A DNA stretch of 64,000 nt from Aliidiomarina indica (lineage in GTDB: Bacteria; Pseudomonadota; Gammaproteobacteria; Enterobacterales; Alteromonadaceae): assembly GCF_015354615.1 (NCBI RefSeq), contig NZ_JACAVQ010000001.1:558001-622000 (forward strand), written 5' to 3'. This document shows, piece after piece, positions 29,657-36,835 of this stretch. The translations under genes and the position numbers were made by a program. Position 1 is the first letter of the stretch. The number at the start of each line of letters is the position of its first letter. Under the pieces are notes generated by a model. It was not told the DNA's origin. It was given only the letters and a program-made list of their open reading frames with translations, and ran no database searches.

Positions 29657-29659
29657 CAG

Positions 29660-31894
29660 TTATTCGCCGTTGCTTAGTTTTTCGTAAAGCCCTAAAGCTG
29701 GGTCTGTGTAGTGTAGCGCCCTGTAAAAGTAGCTATGCTTCTCACCTTTGCGGCGTGTCCAGCGGTGGCCTTTGCTCCAGTCTTGCCCTGTGTGGGCGTT
29801 AAGGGTTTTAGTCACTCGCTCTTTTGAAACGCCGGATAGCTTATGCGCTTCGTCTATCAGGTCAGTTTTCTTCATCTCACCACCTGCTAAGGCTTCCTGT
29901 ATGGCTTCAATGATTAAGCTGTTCTTCTCTAACTGATCCATAATACCGCGCTGGCGTTTCGCTTCCTCTGCGTCTGCAGTGCTTACCTTTTGCACTGAAT
30001 CGAGCAAAGCAATATAGCCCCCTGTTGCCCCGGTGATATTGTTAGCATAGCTATAGGCTACTTCCTGCTCTACATCACCTCGGCTTTTGATATTCTCGAA
30101 TAGAACGGTTTTGCTAAAGTCGCTGCTCTCGGTAACGTCTATCGTATAGGCGCAATCTACATCGTCCACAATATCGCTCGTTCCCGAAAATACTACTTTG
30201 CCTTCCAGGTCGCGGTTCTTGTTAGTGTGCGCCAGCAATATCATAGTGCCGCCTTTACTCACAAATCCGCGCATATACTTGCCAAAGTCACTCGCTACCT
30301 TTTTGTCCATGATATTTGTGAACTTCTTTAGGGTGTCGAGTATGATCACTTTACCCCGGCAATCGTCAGCTTTAATCATTGCGGCGATATATAGCGCGAA
30401 CTCGTTTACACTGAACTCATTAAAGCCCGGTGCTACCATGTTAAAGCCGTATTTCTCGGCAATCTGCAGCTTTGTTACAAGGCCTTTATAGTTATCATCG
30501 GCGTTAATATAAAAAACGTCCTCGGCTTCTATCTCGCCGCGCTTGATACCATCACAAAGCAAGTATAAAGCGAGCAAGGTTTTACCGCTGTTGGGTTTTG
30601 CATAGAACGCCGTTGCTTGGCCTAGTATCGCCAACCCCTCTAAAACGAATTTATCTTCGAGCATTTGCGCTTGCATCTTTTCGGAATCTCCATTTAAGGC
30701 AAACTTCTTAAAGTCGAACTTTGGCGTCTGGTCTGGTTGCTTCAATTCAGCCGGGCTAGGGTTAACTTTCTCAAACATGGCATTCACCGCTTCTATTGCT
30801 TCCGGGCTTGCGCTCTGCTTTTCCATATAGTCGCGCTGGTTTTGCGTGGTAATGCTTACGCCGTTTGCGTCCGTGAACATTTCGCCAGCGGCTTTAAGTG
30901 CCAGGCTTTCATCGTTGCCATGCTCAAAGAACTTGAACAAATCCCACGGATCAATAATTTGGGCTTTACCGCTTTGCGCCGTTTTGCCTAAACCTGCTTC
31001 CTTGTCGCTACCGTGGTGGCTTAATAGCTTGCCGTTATCCTGTATTGTCATTTGAGCATTACCGCTTTCAGACAAGGGCGAAACGGCGCGATCAGCTTTC
31101 ACCTTGCCGCCGTACTGCTGCAGCAAGTCAACGGTACTATAGGTCGCATTAAACGCGTCTATAGGGCTTTTTACGCCGCTTTGCATACGCTCGTAGGCTT
31201 TGCGCTTGCTCTGCTCTAAGCGTTCGCCACGTTCGCGCTCTGCAGCTTCTAGGGCTTCTAGCTCTGCGTGGAACTCATCGCCCCATGTATCAACCGACAA
31301 TAGGCCGCTGAACGGGTTTTCGTGCCAGTCGTAGAACTCGCCTTTGTTGGGTAGGTAGCAAATCTGATTGGCGGTTTCGGTTTTGCGGTCGGGCATAATG
31401 CCAGCCGCTTCTAGCTTGTCATTGAGTATCTTTTGCATGATCTCAAAGTCATTACCGTTTACCGGGTGCGCCAGCGGAACGATAAAGCGGCATTTCTGCT
31501 TTTCCTCGGTAGCACTGCGACTGGTGTAGCCCATCAAATCAACGTCTAGCACTTTACAAGCAAGGCTAAACATATCTTGAAACGGCTCACCGCCTGGGTC
31601 GTCAATATCAGCCCATAGCGCGTAAAACTCACCGCTTTTGCGCTGCTCTATAACGTCACGGCTTGCAAGGTTAGAGAAAATAGCCCATTGGCCTTGCTCT
31701 TTAGCCGTACTTGGTGGGGTTGCGAGCATATCGGTAACTTGTTTAAGCGTTATCCCTACATAGGCTTTAGGATCGCGCTTATTGTTGGCGCTGTGGTATT
31801 GCCCAAAGCCCGAACATAGGTTAATATTTGAGCTATCAAGTTTAGTTAAATCGCTCGCCTCGGTTGCCGCCGGGGCTTTTTTTTGTTCGCTCAT
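29660..31894 (-). CDS. Primase-helicase replication protein
   Basis: 744 aa. The N-terminal 200 residues resemble archaeo-eukaryotic-type primases of phages and plasmids: acidic strand FYALWADIDDPGG at about residues 88-100 and YTSRSATEEKQKCRFIVPL at about 122-140, where the usual His motif is not obvious. The C-terminal part is a RecA-like helicase with Walker A AKPNSGKTLLALYL (about residue 433), Walker B KVIILDTLKKF and ILLAHTNKN. A winged-helix-like tail follows (MKKTDLIDEAHKLSGVSKERV). It probably starts replication of the excised element. It overlaps the upstream gene by 4 bp. Confidence 0.85.
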   Translation of the reverse strand: MSEQKKAPAATEASDLTKLDSSNINLCSGFGQYHSANNKRDPKAYVGITLKQVTDMLATPPSTAKEQGQWAIFSNLASRDVIEQRKSGEFYALWADIDDPGGEPFQDMFSLACKVLDVDLMGYTSRSATEEKQKCRFIVPLAHPVNGNDFEIMQKILNDKLEAAGIMPDRKTETANQICYLPNKGEFYDWHENPFSGLLSVDTWGDEFHAELEALEAAERERGERLEQSKRKAYERMQSGVKSPIDAFNATYSTVDLLQQYGGKVKADRAVSPLSESGNAQMTIQDNGKLLSHHGSDKEAGLGKTAQSGKAQIIDPWDLFKFFEHGNDESLALKAAGEMFTDANGVSITTQNQRDYMEKQSASPEAIEAVNAMFEKVNPSPAELKQPDQTPKFDFKKFALNGDSEKMQAQMLEDKFVLEGLAILGQATAFYAKPNSGKTLLALYLLCDGIKRGEIEAEDVFYINADDNYKGLVTKLQIAEKYGFNMVAPGFNEFSVNEFALYIAAMIKADDCRGKVIILDTLKKFTNIMDKKVASDFGKYMRGFVSKGGTMILLAHTNKNRDLEGKVVFSGTSDIVDDVDCAYTIDVTESSDFSKTVLFENIKSRGDVEQEVAYSYANNITGATGGYIALLDSVQKVSTADAEEAKRQRGIMDQLEKNSLIIEAIQEALAGGEMKKTDLIDEAHKLSGVSKERVTKTLNAHTGQDWSKGHRWTRRKGEKHSYFYRALHYTDPALGLYEKLSNGE

Positions 31895-32136
31895 AAATCC
31901 CCCTCGTACAACTCGATCACGCCGCCTAGAACTAACTGTTCCACTTCATGCGCTAACATCTCCACGTTCTGCCATGCTTCGTGCGCTGCTTTAGCGTTGC
32001 CGCTGTTGCTATGACAATAGAACGTCTGTTGAGCGCGCATTAACGCGTCTAGGGTGCTTTTCGCTGGTTTGGTGTCACAGTGGACTGAGCCACTATGTAA
32101 ACGTCTTAGAAATGCTTTAACGGTGCTATTACTCAT
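31891..32136 (-). CDS. Unrecognised 81-aa protein of the replication operon
   Basis: 81 aa, helical, not recognised (KAFLRRLHSGSVHCDTKPAKSTLDALMRAQQ near the start, acidic end GGVIELYEGDL). AGGAGGTG stands 5 bp before its ATG. It overlaps the genes on both sides by 4 bp (ATGA), so it is certainly co-translated with the winged-helix protein and the primase. Confidence 0.7.
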   Translation of the reverse strand: MSNSTVKAFLRRLHSGSVHCDTKPAKSTLDALMRAQQTFYCHSNSGNAKAAHEAWQNVEMLAHEVEQLVLGGVIELYEGDL

Positions 32137-32444
32137 GCCTGCACCTCCTGGGCGAACTTCTCGCCAGCTTCGTTAAAGATCACGAAAACATCGGGGTCAA
32201 TATGGTTGTATTCGATCAAACCAGCTTCCATTAAGCGTCCTAAAGCGTGTCGGGCTTCGCTTGGTGTAAAGCCTTGCTTTGAGCAAAGTTTAATGATTGT
32301 TTTATGCGTTAATTTCCCCCGGCCTAGACGACAAACAATGAAACTCAATAGCGCTGCGTTTGCGTTCGTGCGGTTCATCGCTTCTTTTAACCACTTGCGG
32401 CGGCTTGGTCGTGGGTCGTAGCTATCGGGTACGGTAAAATCCAT
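32133..32444 (-). CDS. Small winged-helix protein
   Basis: 103 aa from the ATG at 32444, chosen for GGGAGGTG upstream. Basic N-terminus (DPRPSRRKWLKEAMNRTNANAALLSFIV) then a winged-helix pattern: LTHKTIIKLCSKQGFTPSEARHALGRLMEAGLIEY, followed by a beta wing (DPDVFVIFNEAGEKF). Likely DNA-binding, either a regulator or a replication initiator helper. One base separates it from the alpA stop. Confidence 0.7.
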   Translation of the reverse strand: MDFTVPDSYDPRPSRRKWLKEAMNRTNANAALLSFIVCRLGRGKLTHKTIIKLCSKQGFTPSEARHALGRLMEAGLIEYNHIDPDVFVIFNEAGEKFAQEVQA

Positions 32445-32445
32445 G

Positions 32446-32652
32446 TTACACCTCCCGGCTCTGTAGCCATGCTTCAAGTTCGCTTTTGCGGTAATAGCAA
32501 AGGCGCTGGCCAGCTTTTATTTTTCGTGGGAAAGTTGAATCTCGCTCGCTTAGGTTGTGGAGCGTTACCCGGTGCATATTTAGATAAGCTGCAGCTTGCT
32601 TAGGCCGCAGTAAGTCGCTTGCTGGGGTTGGGTTGTGGTTTGCATGTATCAT
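32446..32652 (-). CDS. AlpA-family helix-turn-helix regulator
   Basis: 68 aa MerR-like winged-helix protein of the AlpA/excisionase type: LLRPKQAAAYLNMHRVTLHNLSE (helix-turn-helix), FPRKIKAGQRLCYYRKSELEAWLQSRE. In P4-like satellites such proteins activate excision and integrase expression. It opens the replication operon (winged helix, 81-aa, primase). The upstream gap contains a short palindrome that it could bind. Confidence 0.85.
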   Translation of the reverse strand: MIHANHNPTPASDLLRPKQAAAYLNMHRVTLHNLSERDSTFPRKIKAGQRLCYYRKSELEAWLQSREV

Positions 32653-32674
32653 AAGTAAGACCTTGTAAAAGTTG

Positions 32675-32689
32675 ATAGGCCTTACCTAT
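32675..32689. promoter_or_regulatory. Short palindrome upstream of alpA
   Basis: ATAGG-CCTTA-CCTAT, 23 bp before the alpA start, in the 86-bp gap to the 178-aa gene. A possible operator; no promoter hexamers are certain. Confidence 0.35.
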
Positions 32690-32738
32690 GTTATGCACAT
32701 TTAAATCAAAGTATATCAATAGCTTAGGAGAGAAATAG

Positions 32739-33275
32739 CTACTTCTCCCCCATTGTTTCCGCATTCTGATTCATTAGCTCAAATTCCTCATCTGATAATT
32801 CGAATCCCCAAATTGATAAAAATGCATTTTTTATCAGCTCTGGGTTATCTCTTACTTCAGCGCGTTTTATGAAACCGTCAAAATAGGCTTGTCGCTCTGA
32901 AATCTTGACAGGGTTCTCGCCGTACTTTTTAAATCTTGGTCTAGCGTACTCTTTGGCTACCGTGTTCCCCTCTAATCCAATACCTTTTACCTTTGCAGCC
33001 ATTCCACAAGCGTTGCTAAAATCTAAGCCCTGCCCAATAAAATAAAAAACTAGGTTTATCACATGCTGGCGCTTTGACTCTTTGGACTGAACTTTAGGGC
33101 GTTTTTTTGGACGCTTAATATCTCCCTCCAGCAAGCCATAAAACAAGGCTTTTACCCGTTCGTTTTGCAACTGCTCCGGGTTTCGGTCTAAGTAATCCTG
33201 TAGTGGTGCAAAATCGCCGTTTTTAAGGTAATCATCATCGATCACCTTGTCTAAGATAACTTCCTCTAATTTCAT
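32739..33275 (-). CDS. Unrecognised 178-aa protein coupled to the integrase
   Basis: 178 aa, not recognised. Acidic N-terminus (MKLEEVILDKVIDDDYL), a basic linker (KRPKKRPKVQSKESKRQ) at about residues 53-70, a hydrophobic stretch (VINLVFYFIGQGLDFSNACGMAAKV) and an acidic C-terminus. GGGGGTG precedes the ATG, which overlaps the integrase TAA (TAATG). Position beside int suggests a recombination accessory or immunity gene; no motif decides. Confidence 0.65.
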   Translation of the reverse strand: MKLEEVILDKVIDDDYLKNGDFAPLQDYLDRNPEQLQNERVKALFYGLLEGDIKRPKKRPKVQSKESKRQHVINLVFYFIGQGLDFSNACGMAAKVKGIGLEGNTVAKEYARPRFKKYGENPVKISERQAYFDGFIKRAEVRDNPELIKNAFLSIWGFELSDEEFELMNQNAETMGEK

Positions 33276-34678
33276 TATTCACCCCCTACGGCTTTGGCCG
33301 GGCTTGTGTGTTCACTATTCCAGCTATCAGCGGCCATAGCGGTTAACGCTTCCATGTCGTGATCTTCTGTTCTCATATAGTTTTTAGTAATCATGCTAGT
33401 GTCAGCGTGGCCTACTAGCTTGCGTATAAGCTCCGGTGATTTCCCTTTTCTTACTAGGTCGCTGATAAAGTTATGACGGAATGAATAGAACTGCAGCCCA
33501 TCAGGAACGCCGCCAAGCGCTTTAACGTGTTTCCAGTGCTTTAGGTGTGCTTTTCTATCCATCTCACCGTTAACACGCTCGGACGGGAATATAAGCCCGG
33601 TCTTAGGGTTGCCTTGCTGCTTGCGCCAAGTCGTTAAGGTTTCAATAAGGGGGTGCTGTGTACCTAAGTTAAAGACCACCTTTATAGGGTCATCGCCTTT
33701 ATGCTCGGTTTTCTTTGGGGTGTAGATCAGCGTGTACTTACCATTAAAGGGGTTATGATCTAGGTTCTCCCAGCTAAGGGCGTAAATATCACCGGGGCGC
33801 ATTCCTGTCATCATGGCAATTTGTGTAAACGGCATAAACCAATGCGGAAAAGCTACTTTATCAAGGCTGGCTAGGTGCTGGTTCTTTTCAAGGCGCAAAC
33901 TTCTACGGCGCTTCGCTCTCAATTCCTCGGCGTAAAGGTCTAAGCCTTTAAGGATTGCCCTCTTTACTTCGGGGCTGAATATGTCACGCATTGCCATCAT
34001 TTTATTATCTTCTTGGCGTAATGCTTTGCGTTCTTCTTTGGTTAGCTGCGGCAACGTATAGCCAGCTAAAGGGTTCGTAGATAAAACTGGATCATGGTTT
34101 GACTGCCCTTTTTTCGTACCTGCAGCATAGTTAAGCATTGCCTTTAACGCGCCAAAGTAACCTACGAGGGTAGAACGCTTTAGCCCAGCTTCGCGTTTTT
34201 CCTGATACCACTTGTCTATATCGTGTGGGGTTATCATGTCCATATCACGGTCAAACAGAAAACTAAAAGCCAGGCTAACTTTCCCTAGAACGTCCGGGCT
34301 ATCTTTTAGCACTTTGCGGTAATGGTCGAAAAAGCGCCCCAGCTTTAAGTTTTCGCGTTGTGCCTGTTGCTGATCCTGTGCGCGCTTCTGCGCCGCTATC
34401 GCTTGTCGCTTCGCCATTGGGTCAGCTTCGCCCTTTGTGATCCCTACGCGCCATTCTAGGGCTATTTCTGCAGCTTCCTGCGGCTTTAATGCTGGGTACT
34501 CGCCAATAGTTAGCGTTCTGCGTTTTCCTGTCGCGTCTGTATAGCGATAACGCCACGATGAAACGCCTTGCAAACGTAACAAGTGAAAGCCTTTAATGGT
34601 TTTACAGGTTAGCTGCTGGCGCGGTTGCGCTATCTTAGCGAACTGGTTAGCTGCTGTGGTGCTGATTGAAGTTTTCAT
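33275..34678 (-). CDS. Tyrosine integrase
   Basis: 467 aa site-specific recombinase of the P4-like family. N-terminal DUF4102-like arm-binding domain (residues about 20-90, WRYRYTDATGKRRTLTIGEYPALKP), SAM-like core-binding domain, and catalytic domain with Arg I in TGMRPGDIYALSW, box II FYSFRHNF (Tyr instead of His at the first place, seen in other phage integrases), GHAD and the nucleophile in KNYMRT. It lies at the far end from the intact tRNA and is transcribed inward. Its start codon and ribosome site overlap a TGTAGCC repeat. Confidence 0.93.
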   Translation of the reverse strand: MKTSISTTAANQFAKIAQPRQQLTCKTIKGFHLLRLQGVSSWRYRYTDATGKRRTLTIGEYPALKPQEAAEIALEWRVGITKGEADPMAKRQAIAAQKRAQDQQQAQRENLKLGRFFDHYRKVLKDSPDVLGKVSLAFSFLFDRDMDMITPHDIDKWYQEKREAGLKRSTLVGYFGALKAMLNYAAGTKKGQSNHDPVLSTNPLAGYTLPQLTKEERKALRQEDNKMMAMRDIFSPEVKRAILKGLDLYAEELRAKRRRSLRLEKNQHLASLDKVAFPHWFMPFTQIAMMTGMRPGDIYALSWENLDHNPFNGKYTLIYTPKKTEHKGDDPIKVVFNLGTQHPLIETLTTWRKQQGNPKTGLIFPSERVNGEMDRKAHLKHWKHVKALGGVPDGLQFYSFRHNFISDLVRKGKSPELIRKLVGHADTSMITKNYMRTEDHDMEALTAMAADSWNSEHTSPAKAVGGE

Positions 34679-34757
34679 GTAGCCGCCTTGCTTCGTGTAG
34701 CCGATATGTAGCCAGTATAAAGCAATAAACGGCTACATCAAGCTACAAAAGGCTACA
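34678..34757. repeat. Right-end TGTAGCC/GGCTACA cluster
   Basis: TGTAGCC at 34678-34684, 34696-34702 and 34707-34713; GGCTACA at 34731-34737 and 34751-34757, with a variant AGCTACA at 34741-34747. Five exact copies plus one in 80 bp, covering the integrase promoter and start. Probable arm sites and autoregulatory operator. Confidence 0.8.
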
Positions 34758-34847
34758 ATAGCAATAACTAACAACTAGGCCGAAAGCCTTGAAAATAAAG
34801 GGCTAAGCCTTTGTTTATGCTGCTTCCAGCGATTTCGTGTGGCGGCT

Positions 34848-34893
34848 ATGGGGTGTCAGGGGTCGGAGGTTCAAATCCTCTCACGCCGACCAA
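34848..34893 (+). repeat. attR: 46-bp direct repeat, tRNA-Pro 3' remnant
   Basis: Exact copy of 25865-25910. The sequence before it (GTGTGGCGGCT) does not complete a tRNA, so this is a 3' fragment, not a second gene. Confidence 0.95.
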
Positions 34894-34907
34894 CTTATTA
34901 AAACGAG

Positions 34908-34938
34908 AAAGGCGCACCATTTTGGTGCGCCTTTTTTT
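34908..34938 (+). terminator. Original host terminator of tRNA-Pro, now displaced
   Basis: AAAGGCGCACC-ATTTT-GGTGCGCCTTTTTTT, strong intrinsic terminator 15 bp after attR. Before integration it would have followed the tRNA directly. Confidence 0.88.
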
Positions 34939-34955
34939 CTGCCCTAGCGTAAACC

Positions 34956-35468
34956 CTAAGTTCGTTTCTTATGAATCACCGCTAACAGCTTACAACCAAA
35001 GTAGCGCACTAGGAACGAAAATACCGCCAGAACCAACGCCACAACTAAAGGCAGAACGCCGCCGAAGGTAAAGGTCATCCCCGCCACAAAGCCAAATACA
35101 TACTCAATCCGATAAATGGGTAGGAATATCCCTAGCGCAAAGGCCAGAAGCAAGGCGACCGAGGTTATTATCTCGGCGCCAAAAGCAAATGACATGGCCA
35201 TCAATACGCCATAACCAAAAGCGCTAATCAGGGCAACCATCATAGACTTCACGGCTGCCCTGCTCTGGCGTGTAAGCCTGACGGCAAATACAAGCCCTAA
35301 CAGGGGTAAGGTTAACAGCCCCCAATAGTTTGAAATGGCAGGTAAATCAGGATTGTTCAGCAGATAGTGGCTAGCCACCCCGCCCCGTGCGTGCTCTAAC
35401 ACAAGCAACACAATCACATAACTAAGGGCGAGCGCTGGGATAAGAACTTTATGGTGTTTGTCGTTCAT
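34956..35468 (-). CDS. Multi-pass membrane protein, unrecognised
   Basis: 170 aa from the ATG at 35468 with GGGAA upstream; the frame extends to 35519 without a better site. Five or six hydrophobic helices (VLIPALALSYVIVLLVLE, YWGLLTLPLLGLVFAV, SMMVALISAFGYGVLMAMSFAFGA, ALLLAFALGIFLPIY, LPLVVALVLAVFSFLV) and a basic tail. No family is recognised. It is a host gene just outside the element. Confidence 0.65.
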   Translation of the reverse strand: MNDKHHKVLIPALALSYVIVLLVLEHARGGVASHYLLNNPDLPAISNYWGLLTLPLLGLVFAVRLTRQSRAAVKSMMVALISAFGYGVLMAMSFAFGAEIITSVALLLAFALGIFLPIYRIEYVFGFVAGMTFTFGGVLPLVVALVLAVFSFLVRYFGCKLLAVIHKKRT

Positions 35469-35598
35469 TCTGTGTTCCCAATGTGAGTTGACTATGGTGG
35501 GCGTTGCCAATGCACCCAAACATCTAACTGCGACATCTCATGTCGCATCAAACGCATAAGCTACAATGTTTTTGATACAACGCACAAGGGGGACGCCC

Positions 35599-35721
35599 AT
35601 GTTCCTATTCCACTACCTATTTATTGGCCTTATTTTATGGCTGGTGATGACCCCTGAGTTATTCACCTTAATTATTGTCATCGCCATTATTATGTGGTTT
35701 CTTCAGCCCGCGGATAAATAA
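35599..35721 (+). CDS. 40-aa membrane peptide
   Basis: 40 aa, MFLFHYLFIGLILWLVMTPE then LFTLIIVIAIIMWFLQ and the tail PADK: almost entirely hydrophobic, one or two membrane passes. AAGGGGG lies 6 bp before the ATG, an unusually strong site. It is convergent with ltaE and overlaps its last 19 bp. Function unknown. Confidence 0.5.
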   Translation: MFLFHYLFIGLILWLVMTPELFTLIIVIAIIMWFLQPADK

Positions 35722-36728
35722 TCTGCCGCTTCCTTAAATGCAGCAATGACCCGCTTTACATCCGCATCACAAATATCAAGATGGGTCACCAAGCGCATAC
35801 GTTGCGATGAAGGCACCTTAATGCCCGATTTTTGCAAATGGATCTGCACTTGCTTGGCCTTTTCCGCACTATCCCAATTCAGGTATACCATATTGGTTTG
35901 AACCGGCTCTACGGTAAGGTCTGATAATGCCGCCAACCCCTTTGCAAGGGTTTTGGCGCGATCATGATCATCTGCCAATCGGGTAATATTGTGATCAAGT
36001 GCATAATCGAGGCTAGCGGCAAGTAAACCTGCTTGACGCATGCCACCGCCTAACATTTTTCGCCAACGACGTGCACGCTGAATGAGCGAGTGACTTCCTG
36101 CAAGCACCGAACCTATTGGCGTTCCTAAGCCTTTTGAAAAGCACAGGGATACGGAGTCCACCTCAGCACAGAGGTTTTCGATACTTTGTCCCGTGGCGAT
36201 ATGTGCATTCCATAACCGCGCTCCATCCAAATGCACAGATAGGCCAAACTCATCTGCTAGTACGCGAACCTTGCTGACAAAATCCGCCGGCATCACTTTG
36301 CCCGTATGCGTGTTTTCTAGTGCAATCAGTCGCGTTATTGGGAAGTGGGGATCATCCGCTTTAATCTTGCCGCGCAATAGGGATAAATCGAGGCTTCCAT
36401 CGCTATTGATGGGTAGGGTTTGCGGCACAATGCCACCAAGAACCGCAGCCCCACCTGCTTCGTAGCGATAGGTGTGGTATTCCTCACCAACAAGGTATTC
36501 TTCGCCCCGCTGACAATGACTTAGCAGCCCCAGTAGGTTACTTTGGGTGCCGCTGCTGCATAGTAGCGCTGCCTCTTTACCGGTAAGCGTTGCGACGCGG
36601 GCTTCAAGTGCATTTACCGTGGGGTCTTCGCCATAGACGTCATCGCCCGTGACAGCACGTGCCATCGCCGCGCGCATGGCTTCGGTTGGTTGGGTGACGG
36701 TGTCACTGCGTAGATCAATCCATTTCAT
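35703..36728 (-). CDS. ltaE: Low-specificity L-threonine aldolase
   Basis: 341 aa PLP enzyme splitting threonine or allo-threonine to glycine and acetaldehyde. MKWIDLRSDTVTQPTEAMRAAMARAVTGDDVYGEDP is the family N-terminus; HLDGARLWNA holds the Asp and Arg contacting PLP, and CFSKGLGTPIGS has the Schiff-base lysine (about residue 197). Single gene between small ORFs and the M13 peptidase, with its own upstream spacer. Confidence 0.93.
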   Translation of the reverse strand: MKWIDLRSDTVTQPTEAMRAAMARAVTGDDVYGEDPTVNALEARVATLTGKEAALLCSSGTQSNLLGLLSHCQRGEEYLVGEEYHTYRYEAGGAAVLGGIVPQTLPINSDGSLDLSLLRGKIKADDPHFPITRLIALENTHTGKVMPADFVSKVRVLADEFGLSVHLDGARLWNAHIATGQSIENLCAEVDSVSLCFSKGLGTPIGSVLAGSHSLIQRARRWRKMLGGGMRQAGLLAASLDYALDHNITRLADDHDRAKTLAKGLAALSDLTVEPVQTNMVYLNWDSAEKAKQVQIHLQKSGIKVPSSQRMRLVTHLDICDADVKRVIAAFKEAADYLSAG

Positions 36729-36762
36729 AGGGCAGTCTCTTATGATGTTGTCTTAGCTTACG

Positions 36763-36800
36763 AAAATGCCGGCTCCTTGATAAGGGGGCCGGCATTTTTA
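36763..36800 (-). terminator. Terminator after the M13 peptidase gene
   Basis: AAAATGCCGGC...GCCGGCATTTTT, 11-bp stem with a 14-nt loop and T runs on both strands; ends transcription from the M13 gene on minus. Confidence 0.8.
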
Positions 36801-36835
36801 TTTTGTGCTCTATCTTTACCAACGCGGTGTGTTGG

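Larger units (their letters stand above)
29171..29659. other. Non-coding stretch of the element, candidate replication origin and promoter
   Basis: 489 bp between the primase and packaging operons. It holds two GGCTACA repeats next to the packaging operon, a canonical G-quadruplex motif, an AT-rich tract (29385-29500), a long inverted repeat and the primase terminator. The open frame over 29362-29568 has no ribosome site and odd composition, and I do not count it as a gene. Satellites and plasmids often keep the origin beside the primase gene. Confidence 0.5.
25865..34893. mobile_element. Integrated tRNA-Pro element with its own terminase, probable phage satellite
   Basis: 9.0-kb insert between two perfect 46-bp copies of the tRNA-Pro 3' end. 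In order on the minus strand from the right end: tyrosine integrase, a 178-aa gene, AlpA-like regulator, winged-helix protein, 81-aa protein, primase-helicase, origin-like non-coding stretch, small membrane protein, probable TerS, TerL, a 261-aa gene and a 99-aa gene; one small ORF lies on plus. Reading frames are intact and tightly coupled, so this is not an eroding prophage. No capsid, portal, tail or lysis gene is recognisable. The excised circle would be 8,983 bp. I infer a phage satellite; transfer is not shown by sequence. Confidence 0.85.

Noticed and set aside
34848-34893. A second tRNA-Pro gene at the right end of the element
   Set aside because: Only the anticodon loop to CCA part is present; the preceding bases cannot form the acceptor and D arms. 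It is the attR copy.
25865-34893. Degraded prophage as explanation of the element
   Set aside because: Genes are intact, overlapping and grouped in operons, and both attachment repeats are perfect, which is not expected for a decaying remnant. A deletion derivative cannot be fully excluded.
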